Positions 1 to 14,070 are shown, numbered from the stretch's first letter. The stretch: 64,000 nucleotides of DNA from CAZRXG01 sp964603985 (GCA_964603985.1 CAZRXG010000005.1:1-64000), one strand, 5' to 3'. The notes: generated by a model from the sequence alone, not told the origin. Numbers and translations: made by a program.

Positions 1-397
1 AGGCTTCCCCCAGCGCAGATCCAGTATAACACGTTTCTAACCTCGTGACAAGAAAAAAAAAGAATCGCGCCAGAATCGGGCTTTGCCCAACGTTAGGATC
101 AACGTGGCTGATCGATACACTCACTACCCGGAATCCTGGAACAACCCAGCCAGGGCGAACACCTGCCACAAGGTGGGCCAACCTCCGGAAGCGGATTTCG
201 CATATAATACAGATGTGCTGTGCCGATTTTGCCCGGTCCCGGCGTTATCAGAACATCGTCTTATTTGCCGGGAACAGCCGGACGTGTCTACACCGGGAAG
301 GACTGGGTCGTGCCGGACATCGCTATGGCGCGTGAGGTGTTAGATATTCCGGACAGGGATTAGTGTAGAAGTAGCGCTTATAGAAGTGTGGTGACAG
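1..397. other. Leading non-coding stretch with a possible promoter element
   Basis: I see no convincing gene here. The short open frames have arginine- and proline-rich translations with no recognisable fold and no Shine-Dalgarno site. A TATAAT hexamer at 203-208 could be the -10 of a promoter for the methylmalonyl-CoA mutase gene, but no good -35 lies 16-18 bases upstream. A gene on the minus strand could start left of the window. Confidence 0.4.
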
Positions 398-2059
<1,662 letters not shown>

Positions 2060-2089
2060 GGTGGTAGGCGTGATGGGGTGGAGTTTGCG

Positions 2090-2124
2090 TATAATCAGTA
2101 GACCGCAACGGATAAGTGCGGTCT
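2090..2124 (+). promoter_or_regulatory. Candidate -10 element followed by a leader hairpin
   Basis: TATAAT occupies 2090-2095. It is followed by an 8-bp perfect inverted repeat, AGACCGCA (2100-2107) and TGCGGTCT (2117-2124). The element lies just upstream of the DUF3795-like gene. No good -35 is visible. The 15-mer CAGTAGACCGCAACG at 2096-2110 recurs at 2677-2691 upstream of the HAD gene. Confidence 0.35.
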
Positions 2125-2140
2125 GTGGAAGCGTCAAATT

Positions 2141-2572
2141 ATGTCTGAAGCCAGTGATTTTGTTCTTGATGGATACTGCGGGGGATATTGTGGGGCCTGC
2201 CCGGATTTCCTCGCCACTCGGCAGGGAATTGCCGCCGAGGATAGACGCTGCCAGGGATGCAAAAGCGCCGTAGTGTTGGATTGGTGCGCTCAATGTCACC
2301 TCAAGAAATGCGCGCAGGAAAAAGGGTATGAAACATGCGCGGAATGTGACAGTTTCCCGTGCGTGCCCATGACGACCTTCATCGAAGACCAAGGCCACCC
2401 ATATCATGCGCTTGTGCCTGCCAACGTCGATACGATCCGCGCGAAAGGGATACCCGCGTGGCTCGCTGAACAGGCGGAACGCTGGCGCTGTCCGGCGTGT
2501 GGGACACCATTCGCCTGGGAAATGACAGTATGCCCGGCATGCGGCGAAACCGTGCGCAGTTGGGCGGATTAG
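2141..2572 (+). CDS. Cysteine-rich DUF3795-like protein
   Basis: 143 residues with about fourteen cysteines. The N-terminal half carries the DUF3795 pattern: YCGGYCGACPDF near residue 13, then CQGCKS, CAQCHLKKCA and CAECDSFPC. The C-terminal part adds a second zinc-ribbon pair, CPACG and CPACGE, near residues 122-137. The spacing suggests that two or more zinc or iron-sulfur sites are bound. No enzymatic role is established for the family. It sits between mutase and HAD genes on the same strand, but its own candidate promoter upstream and strong terminator downstream suggest it is transcribed alone. Confidence 0.75.
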   Translation: MSEASDFVLDGYCGGYCGACPDFLATRQGIAAEDRRCQGCKSAVVLDWCAQCHLKKCAQEKGYETCAECDSFPCVPMTTFIEDQGHPYHALVPANVDTIRAKGIPAWLAEQAERWRCPACGTPFAWEMTVCPACGETVRSWAD

Positions 2573-2601
2573 GCCCCCGTTCGGGCTGCATGAAATTTCA
2601 G

Positions 2602-2637
2602 GACATTTCAGCTTGCTTCGCTGAAATGTCTTATTTT
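2602..2637 (+). terminator. Rho-independent terminator of the DUF3795-like gene
   Basis: A perfect 11-bp stem (GACATTTCAGC at 2602-2612, GCTGAAATGTC at 2620-2630) with a 7-base loop is followed directly by TTATTTT. It lies 30 bases after the stop codon. Confidence 0.8.
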
Positions 2638-2676
2638 AAACGGAATTTGAAAAAGTGAGCCAATTTAAGCCATTCT

Positions 2677-2748
2677 CAGTAGACCGCAACGAGAGCGCAG
2701 AATCGGCCCAGAATTGGCCCAGAACCGGCTGTAGATTGCGATCTACTG
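2677..2748. repeat. Spaced inverted repeat sharing a 15-mer with the upstream gene's leader
   Basis: CAGTAGACCGCAA at 2677-2689 pairs with TTGCGATCTACTG at 2736-2748 (12 of 13). A small nested hairpin, GTAGAT-TGCG-ATCTAC, occupies 2731-2746. The left arm is the same 15-mer found at 2096-2110. It lies upstream of the HAD gene, so a protein-binding site or RNA leader is possible. No -35/-10 pair is convincing. Confidence 0.45.
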
Positions 2749-2796
2749 ATAATTTGCCGGTGGGGGAAATAGCGAAACGGAGAGACACACAACGTA

Positions 2797-3522
2797 ATGG
2801 CACACGAGCTGGCGGTGATGCTTCCGCACGGGGATTGCCTTGAAGGGTATCGGGCCGTCCTGTTTGACATGGACGGCGTTATTATCGACACACACCAGGC
2901 CATCACAGCCTTCTGGCTGAACCTGGCCGGGGTGCAGGGGATGAACCTGACCGAGGCCGACTTCACCCAACACGTCTACGGCTGCCCGGCAGAGCACACG
3001 CTCGATATGCTCTTCTCGCACCTTGATGCGGGTGAGCGGCAGGTCGTACTCGCGGACATGGAGGAGTACGAGACCAATCAGGTCTACACCGCCATGGAGG
3101 GGGCCCCTGCGCTCCTGCGCGCGCTGAAGCAGCACGACATCCCCACCGCGCTGGTCACCAGTGGGGCGTGGTTCAAAGTTAATGCGGTGGTGGGCCAGCT
3201 TGGGATCGACGGCCTGTTCAGCGCGTATGTGACCGCGGATGACATCCGGCATGGCAAGCCGCACCCGGAGTGCTACCTGCTGGCGGCGCAGTCGTTGCAG
3301 CAGCCGCCGGAGCGGTGCGTCGTCTTTGAGGATGCCGTGACCGGCGTGCAGGCCGCCGTCGCGTCCGGGGCGCTGTGCGTCGGGGTCAGACCGCCGGGTG
3401 GGGAGTCGGCCCTCTTGGAGGCAGGTGCGCGCCACGTGATCGCCGGGCTGGCTTCGGCCAGCCTGCGCCGTGAGGGTGACGCCGGGGCCGTGCTGGATCT
3501 GGGGGAGTCCGGCCCTGGATAA
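2797..3522 (+). CDS. HAD-superfamily phosphatase / beta-phosphoglucomutase-like hydrolase
   Basis: 241 residues. The HAD motifs are in order: motif I LFDMDGVIID near residues 22-31 (nucleophile and acid aspartates), motif II with TSGAW, motif III lysine in HGKPHPE, and motif IV FEDAVTGVQAA. The helical cap between motifs I and II fits subfamily IA (beta-PGM, phosphoglycolate phosphatase, PseudoHAD sugar phosphatases). Substrate cannot be assigned. It lies 28 bases upstream of the methylmalonyl-CoA epimerase gene and is probably co-transcribed with it. The start could also be the ATG at 2818. Confidence 0.85.
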   Translation: MAHELAVMLPHGDCLEGYRAVLFDMDGVIIDTHQAITAFWLNLAGVQGMNLTEADFTQHVYGCPAEHTLDMLFSHLDAGERQVVLADMEEYETNQVYTAMEGAPALLRALKQHDIPTALVTSGAWFKVNAVVGQLGIDGLFSAYVTADDIRHGKPHPECYLLAAQSLQQPPERCVVFEDAVTGVQAAVASGALCVGVRPPGGESALLEAGARHVIAGLASASLRREGDAGAVLDLGESGPG

Positions 3523-3550
3523 CACACACATCGCCATTTGGGAGAAAAAT

Positions 3551-4156
3551 ATGACTATCAAGCGCATTGACCACATCGCCGTCGTCGTGACGAACATCGA
3601 GGAGGCACAGGCCTTTTACCGCGATGCGCTGGGCATGCAGGTGACGCACATCGAGCAGGTGGACGATCAGGGGGTGATCGCCGCCTTCCTGCCCGCCGGG
3701 GACAGCGAGCTTGAGCTGGTCGAGCCGATCACCAGGACGAGCGGCGTCGCCCGCTACCTCGCCAAGCGCGGCCCCGGCGTCCACCACATCGCGCTGGAAG
3801 TTGACAGCATCGAGGAGACGCTGGACGTGCTCAAGGCGCAGGGCGTGCGGTTGATCGACGAGGAGCCGACCATTGGCAGCGGTGGCAAGAAGATCGCCTT
3901 CATCCACCCCAAGAGCGCCTTCGGCGTGCTGATCGAGCTTTACGAGACCACGCCCGAAGAGCCGGAGCGCCGGGCGGACATCCTCGAAGACCTGCGCACG
4001 CGCTTCGAGGTGGAGCGGCAGGCGCTCTCGGCGGGCATGTCGGCCTTTTTGCGCACGCTGCGTGCGGCCAGCCGTGCCGAAGTTGAAGACACCGGCGACG
4101 GTCCGGCGGCCATCGTCCTCAAGGCGGAGGGCGAGGTCATCGACGAAGAGGAGTAG
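3551..4156 (+). CDS. mce: Methylmalonyl-CoA epimerase with C-terminal extension
   Basis: 201 residues. It converts (S)- to (R)-methylmalonyl-CoA, feeding the mutase encoded at the start of the window. The glyoxalase/VOC fold is evident: RIDHIAVVVTNIEEAQAFYRDALG at the N-terminus supplies the first metal-ligand histidine, GPGVHHIALEVDSIEE the second, and FIHPKSAFGVLIELYE the last ligand glutamate. The ATG at 3551 follows GGGAGA at 6-base spacing; the longer frame upstream has no support. Family members are usually 130-150 residues, so about 60 extra acidic, helical C-terminal residues of unknown role are present. Confidence 0.9.
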   Translation: MTIKRIDHIAVVVTNIEEAQAFYRDALGMQVTHIEQVDDQGVIAAFLPAGDSELELVEPITRTSGVARYLAKRGPGVHHIALEVDSIEETLDVLKAQGVRLIDEEPTIGSGGKKIAFIHPKSAFGVLIELYETTPEEPERRADILEDLRTRFEVERQALSAGMSAFLRTLRAASRAEVEDTGDGPAAIVLKAEGEVIDEEE

Positions 4157-4205
4157 CCCCGCCGGGTTCGTCTGGCCGGGCAGCGAAGAGACGGCACAGG
4201 CGCGG

Positions 4206-4547
4206 TCAGCTTTCCTCCTCGCCGATTGGCTCCTCCGAGGTGGAGATGTTGAGGTAGCGCGCCTCTGCCGTGTCGAGCAGGTGAGCGAAGATCGGCTTCT
4301 CGTTGCGCAGCATATCGACCATCGTCGGGAGCTGATCGTAGGCGTACCAGACGATGACGTCGTTCCCCACGATCTGGATCCCCACCGGGGGGTCCTGCGG
4401 CGTGAAGTAGGCGTAGACCTGCCGCGGCCCGCCGACTTCCGACATCTGGATCATCGCCTTGGCGGGCCGTCCCCGAAAGGTGAATCCGCCCGCGTACTGG
4501 AACAGCTTATAAACGCCGATGCGCCAGGTATCAGGGTGTTCGTCCAT
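4206..4547 (-). CDS. Conserved-type hypothetical protein, 113 residues
   Basis: I do not recognise this protein. It starts MDEHPDTWRIGVYKLFQYAGG and has no signal peptide or membrane segment. The composition is that of a small soluble alpha/beta protein (VYAYFTPQDPPVGIQIVGNDVIVWYAY reads as a run of beta strands). The ATG at 4547 has an ideal GGAGGG eight bases upstream, which fixes the start; a GTG ten codons earlier has none. It ends 49 bases from the convergent epimerase gene. Confidence 0.65.
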   Translation of the reverse strand: MDEHPDTWRIGVYKLFQYAGGFTFRGRPAKAMIQMSEVGGPRQVYAYFTPQDPPVGIQIVGNDVIVWYAYDQLPTMVDMLRNEKPIFAHLLDTAEARYLNISTSEEPIGEEES

Positions 4548-4636
4548 TGGTGTTTCCCTCCAGAGCGTCTCCCCCACCGGCCTGTGATTGTACGTCCCAC
4601 GCCGGTCTTAACCTGATTTTAACAGAAAGAGCCGCA

Positions 4637-4672
4637 TCAAAGAAACAGCCCGGCACGCCAGATGCCGGGCTG
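4637..4672 (-). terminator. Rho-independent terminator of the aminomutase gene
   Basis: A perfect 10-bp stem, CAGCCCGGCA (4646-4655) and TGCCGGGCTG (4663-4672), is followed on the minus strand by TTTCTTT. It lies 22 bases beyond the aminomutase stop codon. Confidence 0.8.
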
Positions 4673-4694
4673 TAGGCCAGCTTCATGTACGGGG

Positions 4695-6056
<1,362 letters not shown>

Positions 6057-6193
6057 TTCTTTGTATCTCCATCATCCGGTTAACTGCGTCGGTGGGATCG
6101 CGTTGTATGGCTGCCAGAGCCTGGTGTTTGTTCCTGAATGCTACCTTGAGCATAGCACAGGCGGAGGGCCGGTACAAGGTGGATCAAACAAAG

Positions 6194-6307
6194 TAAAGCC
6201 GGTCACCTGCCCCCCACCCCCGTCCCCTCCCCCACATTCCGCGCCTGACGGCGCTGGGGGGAGGGGAGCAGCCGAACGAGCCGCATTTCCATCATGGCCG
6301 GGTTAAA
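6194..6307. repeat. Palindromic intergenic repeat, family A, copy 1
   Basis: 114 bp between kamA-like gene and clpC. It starts AAAGCCGG and ends CCGGGTTAAA, with a C-rich then G-rich core (CCCCTCCCCC, GGGGGGAGGGG) around GCGCCTGACGGCGC. It is closely similar to 17324-17442 and 31708-31826. The shared tail ATATTCAAGGTGCATCT continues for about 15 bases. The rest of the 392-base gap (6057-6448) holds only the clpC terminator. Confidence 0.8.
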
Positions 6308-6393
6308 TATTCAAGGTGCATCTATGGGGGGACACAGCGGAGCGCAGCGACTTTGATAACTTGTTCGTGCACCCCGATCAACAAAGCGCACCA

Positions 6394-6429
6394 ATACAAA
6401 AAGCGCCCCGGCCACAAACAGCCGGGGCG
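6394..6429 (-). terminator. Rho-independent terminator of clpC
   Basis: A perfect 9-bp stem, CGCCCCGGC (6404-6412) and GCCGGGGCG (6421-6429), with an 8-base loop is followed on the minus strand by CTTTTTG. It lies 20 bases beyond the clpC stop. Confidence 0.85.
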
Positions 6430-6448
6430 TCTGCGTTGATCAGGTCTG

Positions 6449-8926
<2,478 letters not shown>

Positions 8927-9130
8927 ACGTCATTCCTTCGCTTCGCCTTCGGTTCACGTCTTTTGCAATATCCGTCCCTCTGGCTCCCTTTCAACATCAA
9001 GTATATAGCAGCCTTCCGCTGCGGGAAACAAACTGTACTCTCCGTGTATAATTATCGCATATTTCCCGGTGGGCTTCTATCATAGCAGCGTAAGAACTGC
9101 GCCCGGCGTCGAGCGTCTGCCGGTGGGGAG

Positions 9131-9176
9131 GTTTCAGTCCGCAGATGACGCGGATTACGCAGATTTGCTACCCTTT
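9131..9176. repeat. Short palindromic repeat, family C, copy 1
   Basis: GTTTCAGTCCGCAGAT-GACGCGGATTACGCAGATTT, with an internal TCCGC/GCGGA pairing. It is nearly identical to 57158-57203. The 322-base gap between clpC and the next gene (8927-9248) holds this repeat and AT-rich clpC upstream DNA in which no clear promoter stands out. Confidence 0.65.
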
Positions 9177-9248
9177 TTACCTGGTGCTGCACCCAGGTGA
9201 ACGAAGCGGCCCGATCAAGTGACCGTCTGATTTGTGTGCACGTCTCAG

Positions 9249-10145
9249 CTAGCCCGCCGTGCCGTGCCCGGTGCCGGTGCGGTAGTCGTACTCCGAGCCA
9301 AAAATACTGTGCGGGATGAAGTAGACGATCAGCGTCACGATACCGGCCAGGTAGACCGACCAGCGGCTGCGCCGCTCGCCTCGATTCTGGAAGATTGCCA
9401 GCAGCCAGAAGGCTAGCTCAACCAGCACTTTGTTGTCGGTCCAGTCGTAGCCGAAGGGGATGCCCGACCACCAGACGCCAAAGGCGTACAACTGCACGAG
9501 CGGCCCCAGGATAAATGCGCCGATCAGCAGTGAGATAAGGGTTGCCCAGATCATCCACCGGAACTGGCCGTCAATGAGCGCTTCGAAGGTCGTGCGGATG
9601 GCAAGCGTCATTGAGGCGAAGACGACCAGAATGTGCGCCAGCAGCACCGGCATGGGAACCCCGGCCTTGTAGCGGGCGTAGATGGGCTTATCACCCGTGA
9701 CCGAGACCGGCTCGCCTTCGCCGTCGTCGATGAAGACCAGATACTCGTACTTACCCGCGCGCTCGTTAAGCGAGGGCAGCTCGACGCCCATGCCCTGCAC
9801 GGACTCGGTCTCGCCCCGGCGGGTGAACCGGAACGCGCCCGGCTCCATCTCGACCGTCGACCATTCGTCGTGTGATTTGTAACGCCGGTATTGGACGTAC
9901 CCGGTGACGCCTTCGGGCACCGGGTCGAGGAGCATGATCTTGAGATCGGTGCCGATGGTCTCGCTGCGCAGGAACTTGAAAGACACGCCGCCGTGAGCGG
10001 TCTGGAAGTCGCCTTCGAGCGGGTAGGTGGGGCCGGTCTTGTCCTGGTAGGTGAAGCAGCCGATGGCGATGATGGCGGCCAAGATCCAGAGGATGACGCC
10101 CGTCAGTTTGGGCTTTCGAGCTACAAAGTTCTTCAGTGCTTGCAT
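9249..10145 (-). CDS. Membrane protein of unknown function
   Basis: 298 residues, not recognised. One N-terminal membrane helix (about residues 15-32) is followed by a predicted extracytoplasmic beta-rich domain of about 125 residues (FLRSETIGTDLKIMLLDPVPEG, YVQYRRYKSHDEW). Four to five further helices follow (VLLAHILVVFASMTLAI, WATLISLLIGAFILGPLVQ, LVELAFWLLAIFQ, YLAGIVTLIVYFIPH). The protein ends in a Gly-rich tail. Start at ATG 10145 with AAGGA upstream. It is not in an operon: 230 bases without a gene separate it from the DinB-like gene. Confidence 0.7.
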   Translation of the reverse strand: MQALKNFVARKPKLTGVILWILAAIIAIGCFTYQDKTGPTYPLEGDFQTAHGGVSFKFLRSETIGTDLKIMLLDPVPEGVTGYVQYRRYKSHDEWSTVEMEPGAFRFTRRGETESVQGMGVELPSLNERAGKYEYLVFIDDGEGEPVSVTGDKPIYARYKAGVPMPVLLAHILVVFASMTLAIRTTFEALIDGQFRWMIWATLISLLIGAFILGPLVQLYAFGVWWSGIPFGYDWTDNKVLVELAFWLLAIFQNRGERRSRWSVYLAGIVTLIVYFIPHSIFGSEYDYRTGTGHGTAG

Positions 10146-10376
10146 GCAAAACGATCCTTCATTTGTGTGTTTTATCGACGAAGAGGTGACAATGAGATTT
10201 TAGCAGGAATATGTAATTTTGCTACACTTTACACATATTTGGATGCACAAACGATCTATCGGGCCACGTGGACGGAAAAAACGCCGGGGATGAGCTTCCC
10301 GGCGAGTGGGGGGGGCGAGGGTGATCGTGGAGTTGTGCTGGTTTACACGTCAATCTGCGCGCAGGGTGGCCCTGCG

Positions 10377-10838
10377 TCAGGTGGATCGCAGCACCTCGTC
10401 GCGGTGCTCTACCTCGTGCAGGGCCATGCCCTCGATCAGCAAATTGACCGTGCCGCGCACCCGCCAGGGAAGCGTGATGCGGGCCTCAAACAGGTCGGGC
10501 GGCGTCTCCTCCAGCGCGGCGACAAAATCGGCGTGGGCCGCTTCCCATTCGGCGTAGACCTGCTCGACGAGCAGGTCCTTGCGCTGCTCGTAGGCCCGGT
10601 CGTTGAAGGCGTCGATGGTCTTCTCGGCGATGGTGTGCCGCTCTCCCCGCTGTGCGGCCCGCAGCGCGGCAGCCGCCTCGATCTCCCAGGCGGCGAGGTG
10701 GGTGACGATGTCCCGCACCCGCCAGCCGGTATCGGGGTGGAGCACCGTGCCGGGGTCAACTTCCGACAGTGCTGAGGCGGTCTCGCGGTGTGTCTCGCGC
10801 AGCAACTGGATCAGGCGCGTTTTCTCTGCGGCGGTCAT
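10377..10838 (-). CDS. DinB/MDMPI-like four-helix-bundle protein
   Basis: 153 residues. It has the helical pattern of the DinB-like superfamily, with likely metal-ligand histidines in DIVTHLAAWE (about residue 46) and MALHEVEHRDEV near the C-terminus. Family members include thiol transferases and ClbS-type resistance proteins; the actual reaction cannot be told. It is the last gene of a three-gene operon: GGGAGGAAAC precedes its ATG, which lies only 9 bases after the stop of the solute-binding lipoprotein gene. Confidence 0.78.
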   Translation of the reverse strand: MTAAEKTRLIQLLRETHRETASALSEVDPGTVLHPDTGWRVRDIVTHLAAWEIEAAAALRAAQRGERHTIAEKTIDAFNDRAYEQRKDLLVEQVYAEWEAAHADFVAALEETPPDLFEARITLPWRVRGTVNLLIEGMALHEVEHRDEVLRST

Positions 10839-10847
10839 GTTTCCTCC

Positions 10848-12644
10848 CTACTTCTCGCCCATCACCCAACGGTCAAAGCGCAGCGCCCCGGCGTGCAGGG
10901 GGTACGCCTCCAGCCAGGGCTGGATCACCAGCGCGCGGGCGTGGAAGTAGACCGGGATGACAGGCATCTCACCGCCCGGCCCGAAGAGCGCCTCGTCGAT
11001 GGATGCGTAAAGTGCGCTCCGGGCGTCCATGTCCCACGTCATCGTGGCCTCCACGAGCCAGTTGTCGGCCTCGACGCAGGCACGGCCCTGGTTCAGGTAG
11101 GCGTCGGGGAACAGGTCACGGCAGCCGATGATGTCGGCCAGCCAGTGCTGCGCGTCGACGTAATCCGCCTGCCAGCCCAGCGTGATCAGGCCGGGGCGGG
11201 TCTGCCAGTTGCCGGACGGTGGCTCGTGCAGTGTGGTCAGCACGTCGTGGAGCGGCTGCTGCTCGATGATGAATGCCCCCGGCGAGCAGCCCAGCGTCTC
11301 GACCCAGCTCTCGACGTATGCCTCGGCCAATGCTCCTGAGAGGCGCGACTCGTCGGTCAGCAGCGTGACCGACGGGAATCCCTGGCAGCTTGGGTAGCCG
11401 CCGTCGGACAGCGCCGCGCGGGCGGCGTCGGGGTCGTAGGACACGCCCGCCTCGCCGTAGGACGGGGCTGCCGCTGCGCCGGGTGGGGTGAGCGTCCGGG
11501 CCGCGATGCCGGTCACGCCGCCGCCGGACAGCGTCCCCGCGATGATGCGCTCGCGGTCAAGCGCCAGCGAGACCGCGCGCCGCACGCCGGGCCGGTCGAA
11601 GGGGGGCGTATCGTAGGAGAAGACGATCAGCGTCACTGCCTGTTGAACCAGCCGCCGGTAGGTGGGGTCGTCCTCGAACGGGGCGGCGGCCATCTCCTCG
11701 CCGGGCAGGATGGTCAGGTCGAGGCGGCCTTCCTGCCAGGCACCAAATGCCTCTGCCGGGTCTTCGGAAAAGCTGATCTGCACCACGTCGACGTTGCCGG
11801 ACCTGGCCTCCGGCCAGAACTGGTTGGCGATCAGCGTGTAGCCCTCTTCGGGGGGGATGGTCGGCTGCACGGCGTAGGGGCCGCTCGTCCAGATGAGGTC
11901 GGGATCTGTCCAGGAGTCCCCGGCGGCCTCGAACAGGGTGGCGGGCACCGGGCGCAGGACGGGCATCGCCAGCACCGAGGGGAGGACGGCCTCATTCGAC
12001 TCCAGCTTCAGCTCGACCGTCACGTCGTTCAGCACACGCACGCCCAGCGTCCCCTCGACGAACTCAGAGGTCAGCGTCGACGGGTCGGCCTGGTTGACCT
12101 CGCGGCAGCCCTTGATGACGTAGGCCGCCTGCGCCAGCGGCGCGCCCGTGTCGGCGCGGCAGGCCCGCCGCACGGCAAAAACCACGTCCTCCGCCGTGAC
12201 GGGCCGCTCGCGCTCCATCTGGCCGGTCTCGGTGTTGATGCTCACCCAGGACACGTCGTCGCGCAGGTGCAGGATCCACGTCAGCTCGCCTGCCGCCGCT
12301 TCCCAGCTTTTCGCCAGCGCCGGTGTGATCTGCCCCGTGTCGGGGTCGAGTGCCGTCAGCCCAATAAACAGGTTCTCGACCAGGTCGTTGCCCGCCGGGT
12401 CCACGTTGGGTGGGGCGACCAGCGCCGGATCGATGGTCCCCGGTGGGCGGCCCAGGTTGACCGTCGCGATCACCGACTCCGGCGCGCGGGTCGCCTCCGG
12501 CTGCGCGGGGGTTGACATCAGCGTGACGGTCGGGCCAGCGCCGCCGGGTGTCGGCGATCCGCCGTCAGGACGCGGGCCGATCAGGTTGCAGCCCGCCAGC
12601 AGTAAAAGCGTTACCGGCACAACAGTCCACTTCGACAGCTTCAT
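10848..12644 (-). CDS. ABC transporter solute-binding lipoprotein, family 5 (peptide type)
   Basis: 598 residues. The ATG at 12644 overlaps the stop of the GNAT gene by four bases; the longer frame upstream is not needed. The signal peptide ends in the lipobox LLLAGC near residue 18, followed by a Gly/Pro/Thr linker. The SBP_bac_5 pattern follows: NLGRPPGTIDPAL, LVENLFIGL, ALAKSWEAA, LHLRDDVSWV, then FDRPGVRRAVSLALDRERI and the C-terminal YFHARALVIQPWLEAYP. Such proteins present oligopeptides or similar solutes to a Dpp/Opp permease. No permease or ATPase gene is adjacent, so it is an orphan here. Confidence 0.88.
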   Translation of the reverse strand: MKLSKWTVVPVTLLLLAGCNLIGPRPDGGSPTPGGAGPTVTLMSTPAQPEATRAPESVIATVNLGRPPGTIDPALVAPPNVDPAGNDLVENLFIGLTALDPDTGQITPALAKSWEAAAGELTWILHLRDDVSWVSINTETGQMERERPVTAEDVVFAVRRACRADTGAPLAQAAYVIKGCREVNQADPSTLTSEFVEGTLGVRVLNDVTVELKLESNEAVLPSVLAMPVLRPVPATLFEAAGDSWTDPDLIWTSGPYAVQPTIPPEEGYTLIANQFWPEARSGNVDVVQISFSEDPAEAFGAWQEGRLDLTILPGEEMAAAPFEDDPTYRRLVQQAVTLIVFSYDTPPFDRPGVRRAVSLALDRERIIAGTLSGGGVTGIAARTLTPPGAAAAPSYGEAGVSYDPDAARAALSDGGYPSCQGFPSVTLLTDESRLSGALAEAYVESWVETLGCSPGAFIIEQQPLHDVLTTLHEPPSGNWQTRPGLITLGWQADYVDAQHWLADIIGCRDLFPDAYLNQGRACVEADNWLVEATMTWDMDARSALYASIDEALFGPGGEMPVIPVYFHARALVIQPWLEAYPLHAGALRFDRWVMGEK

Positions 12645-13519
12645 GTGGATGACTCCTGAACCAGGGAAAGGTGCATCTCGTACTGAGCCAGCGTCTCGCC
12701 GAACCCGGCAGCCATGTAGACCGGCAGCATGGGGTCGTCCTCCGGCAGGTTGATGCACGACATGCGGGCCAGTGGGTACAGCCCGATCACGTAGGCCAGC
12801 AGCGCGTCGCCGACCTCCGGGCAGGTGGCGACCAGCTCGGCCAGGCCGATCCGGTATGCGTCGCCGCTGTACAGGCAGACGCCCGCCACCTGTCCGTTCG
12901 CCTCGTCGATGGCTGCCAGCCCGTCTATCTGGTCAATCGCCGGGCGCAGCGACTCGACCTCGCACTGCCAGGAGCGGGGGACGGTCGGCAGGCACGGCAG
13001 GCGTTCGAACAACTGCTCCGGGGGCTGTGCCTCGATGTGCAGGCCGGGCGATGTCGCCGTCGGCGTGCCGTGCACGTATCCGGGTGGGCGCTCGATGATG
13101 AGCAGTTTACGCCTCCTCTTGAAGCCCAGCGGCTCGTACAGGGCGTAGGCCCCCTCGTTCTCGGTGATGACCTCAAGCTGGAGCCGCTCCAGGCCAAGCT
13201 GATTTGCCTGGTCGATCAGGTAATGCATCATCCGGCGTCCGATCCCCCGCCGCCGGAGGCGAGGCAGCACGCCCATCCCGCCGATCCATCCCCGCCTGCC
13301 GCGCACGCCCAGCATGCCCGTGCCGACGACCCGCCGCCCGAACACAGCCGCCGCCGAGAATTCCAGCCGGATCGACTCGCGGGCAACCAGAGCCTCAAAC
13401 GAACGGCGCGTCATGTTGATGGGCACGTGGTAGTCGGCGTAGGCGGCGTTCAGCGCCTCGATGAAGCTCCGCCGGGGCAGGTCGGCAGCCGGTAGAATAC
13501 GTATCCCTCGCGACGACAT
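12641..13519 (-). CDS. Tandem GNAT-family acetyltransferase
   Basis: 292 residues. The N-terminal GNAT domain (about 1-150) has the acetyl-CoA loop GVLPRLRRRGIGRRMM and the tail motif NEGAYALYEPLGFKR. A second, degenerate GNAT-like half follows (about 160-292), with LPVYMAAGF matching the tail motif but no clear pyrophosphate loop. Duplicated GNATs of this type often pair one active and one structural half. It is the first gene of an operon with the solute-binding lipoprotein (4-base overlap) and the DinB-like gene. The acceptor substrate is unknown. The start at 13519 is chosen by fold; the ribosome-binding site is weak. Confidence 0.82.
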   Translation of the reverse strand: MSSRGIRILPAADLPRRSFIEALNAAYADYHVPINMTRRSFEALVARESIRLEFSAAAVFGRRVVGTGMLGVRGRRGWIGGMGVLPRLRRRGIGRRMMHYLIDQANQLGLERLQLEVITENEGAYALYEPLGFKRRRKLLIIERPPGYVHGTPTATSPGLHIEAQPPEQLFERLPCLPTVPRSWQCEVESLRPAIDQIDGLAAIDEANGQVAGVCLYSGDAYRIGLAELVATCPEVGDALLAYVIGLYPLARMSCINLPEDDPMLPVYMAAGFGETLAQYEMHLSLVQESST

Positions 13520-13585
13520 GCCGCAATAGTAGCACGCCGCAAGGGGCGGCACAACCGTCCGTGCTCCAAATGCCCTCACCGCCTG

Positions 13586-13685
13586 CCCTCACCCCTGCGC
13601 GCACTCCGAGCGCGCTGTCCCCTCTCCCGCCGGGAGAGGGGATGTCGCGGGGCGACCGGCGGTCGTAGCGAGACAGGGGTGAGGG
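13586..13685. repeat. Palindromic repeat, family B, intergenic copy
   Basis: 100 bp bounded by a perfect 12-bp terminal inverted repeat, CCCTCACCCCTG (13586-13597) and CAGGGGTGAGGG (13674-13685). It contains nested palindromes CCCCTCTCCC-GCC-GGGAGAGGGG and GTCGCGGGGCGAC. A second copy lies inside a coding sequence at 26653-26765. The rest of the 331-base gap (13520-13850) is leader of the PspC gene. Confidence 0.85.
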
Positions 13686-13850
13686 GAAAGCCCGGAGCAC
13701 CGCACCGCGACGGCTGGCAGCTATGCGGTTTTTCTCAACCTCTTCTTGCTTCCCCAAATGCCCCCGACTTTGCAACCCCCGCCCCGAAGCTGCGTAGTAT
13801 ATGGTGAGGTGAGTGATAAACAGAAATGTATCGAGGAGACAAAGTAAGCA

Positions 13851-14063
13851 ATGTCCGAGCAGAAGAAGTTGTATCGTAGTCGTGATGACCGCATGATCTG
13901 CGGTGTGTGCGCCGGATTGGCCGATTACTTCGACGTCGACCCGACGCTGATCCGGGTGGCCGCCGTGCTGTTGTTCCTGATGTACGGCGTGGGCGTGATC
14001 CCCTACCTGATCATGTGCGTCGTCGTGCCGGAAGAGCCGACAACGCAGCCGGTCGCGGAGTAG
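13851..14063 (+). CDS. PspC-domain membrane protein, minimal form
   Basis: 70 residues, almost only a PspC domain: KKLYRSRDDRMICGVCAGLADYFDVDPTLIRV then a membrane helix (AAVLLFLMYGVGVIPYLIMCVVVP). PspC proteins sit in the inner membrane and take part in envelope-stress (phage-shock) sensing. First of five same-strand genes with PspC, LiaF-like or toast-rack domains. GAGGAGAC upstream supports the ATG. A GC-rich hairpin separates it from the next gene. Confidence 0.9.
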   Translation: MSEQKKLYRSRDDRMICGVCAGLADYFDVDPTLIRVAAVLLFLMYGVGVIPYLIMCVVVPEEPTTQPVAE

Positions 14064-14070
14064 AGAAAAG

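Noticed and set aside
8927..9248. CIRCE or CtsR site upstream of clpC
   Set aside because: Neither the TTAGCACTC/GAGTGCTAA dyad nor the CtsR heptad repeat is present.
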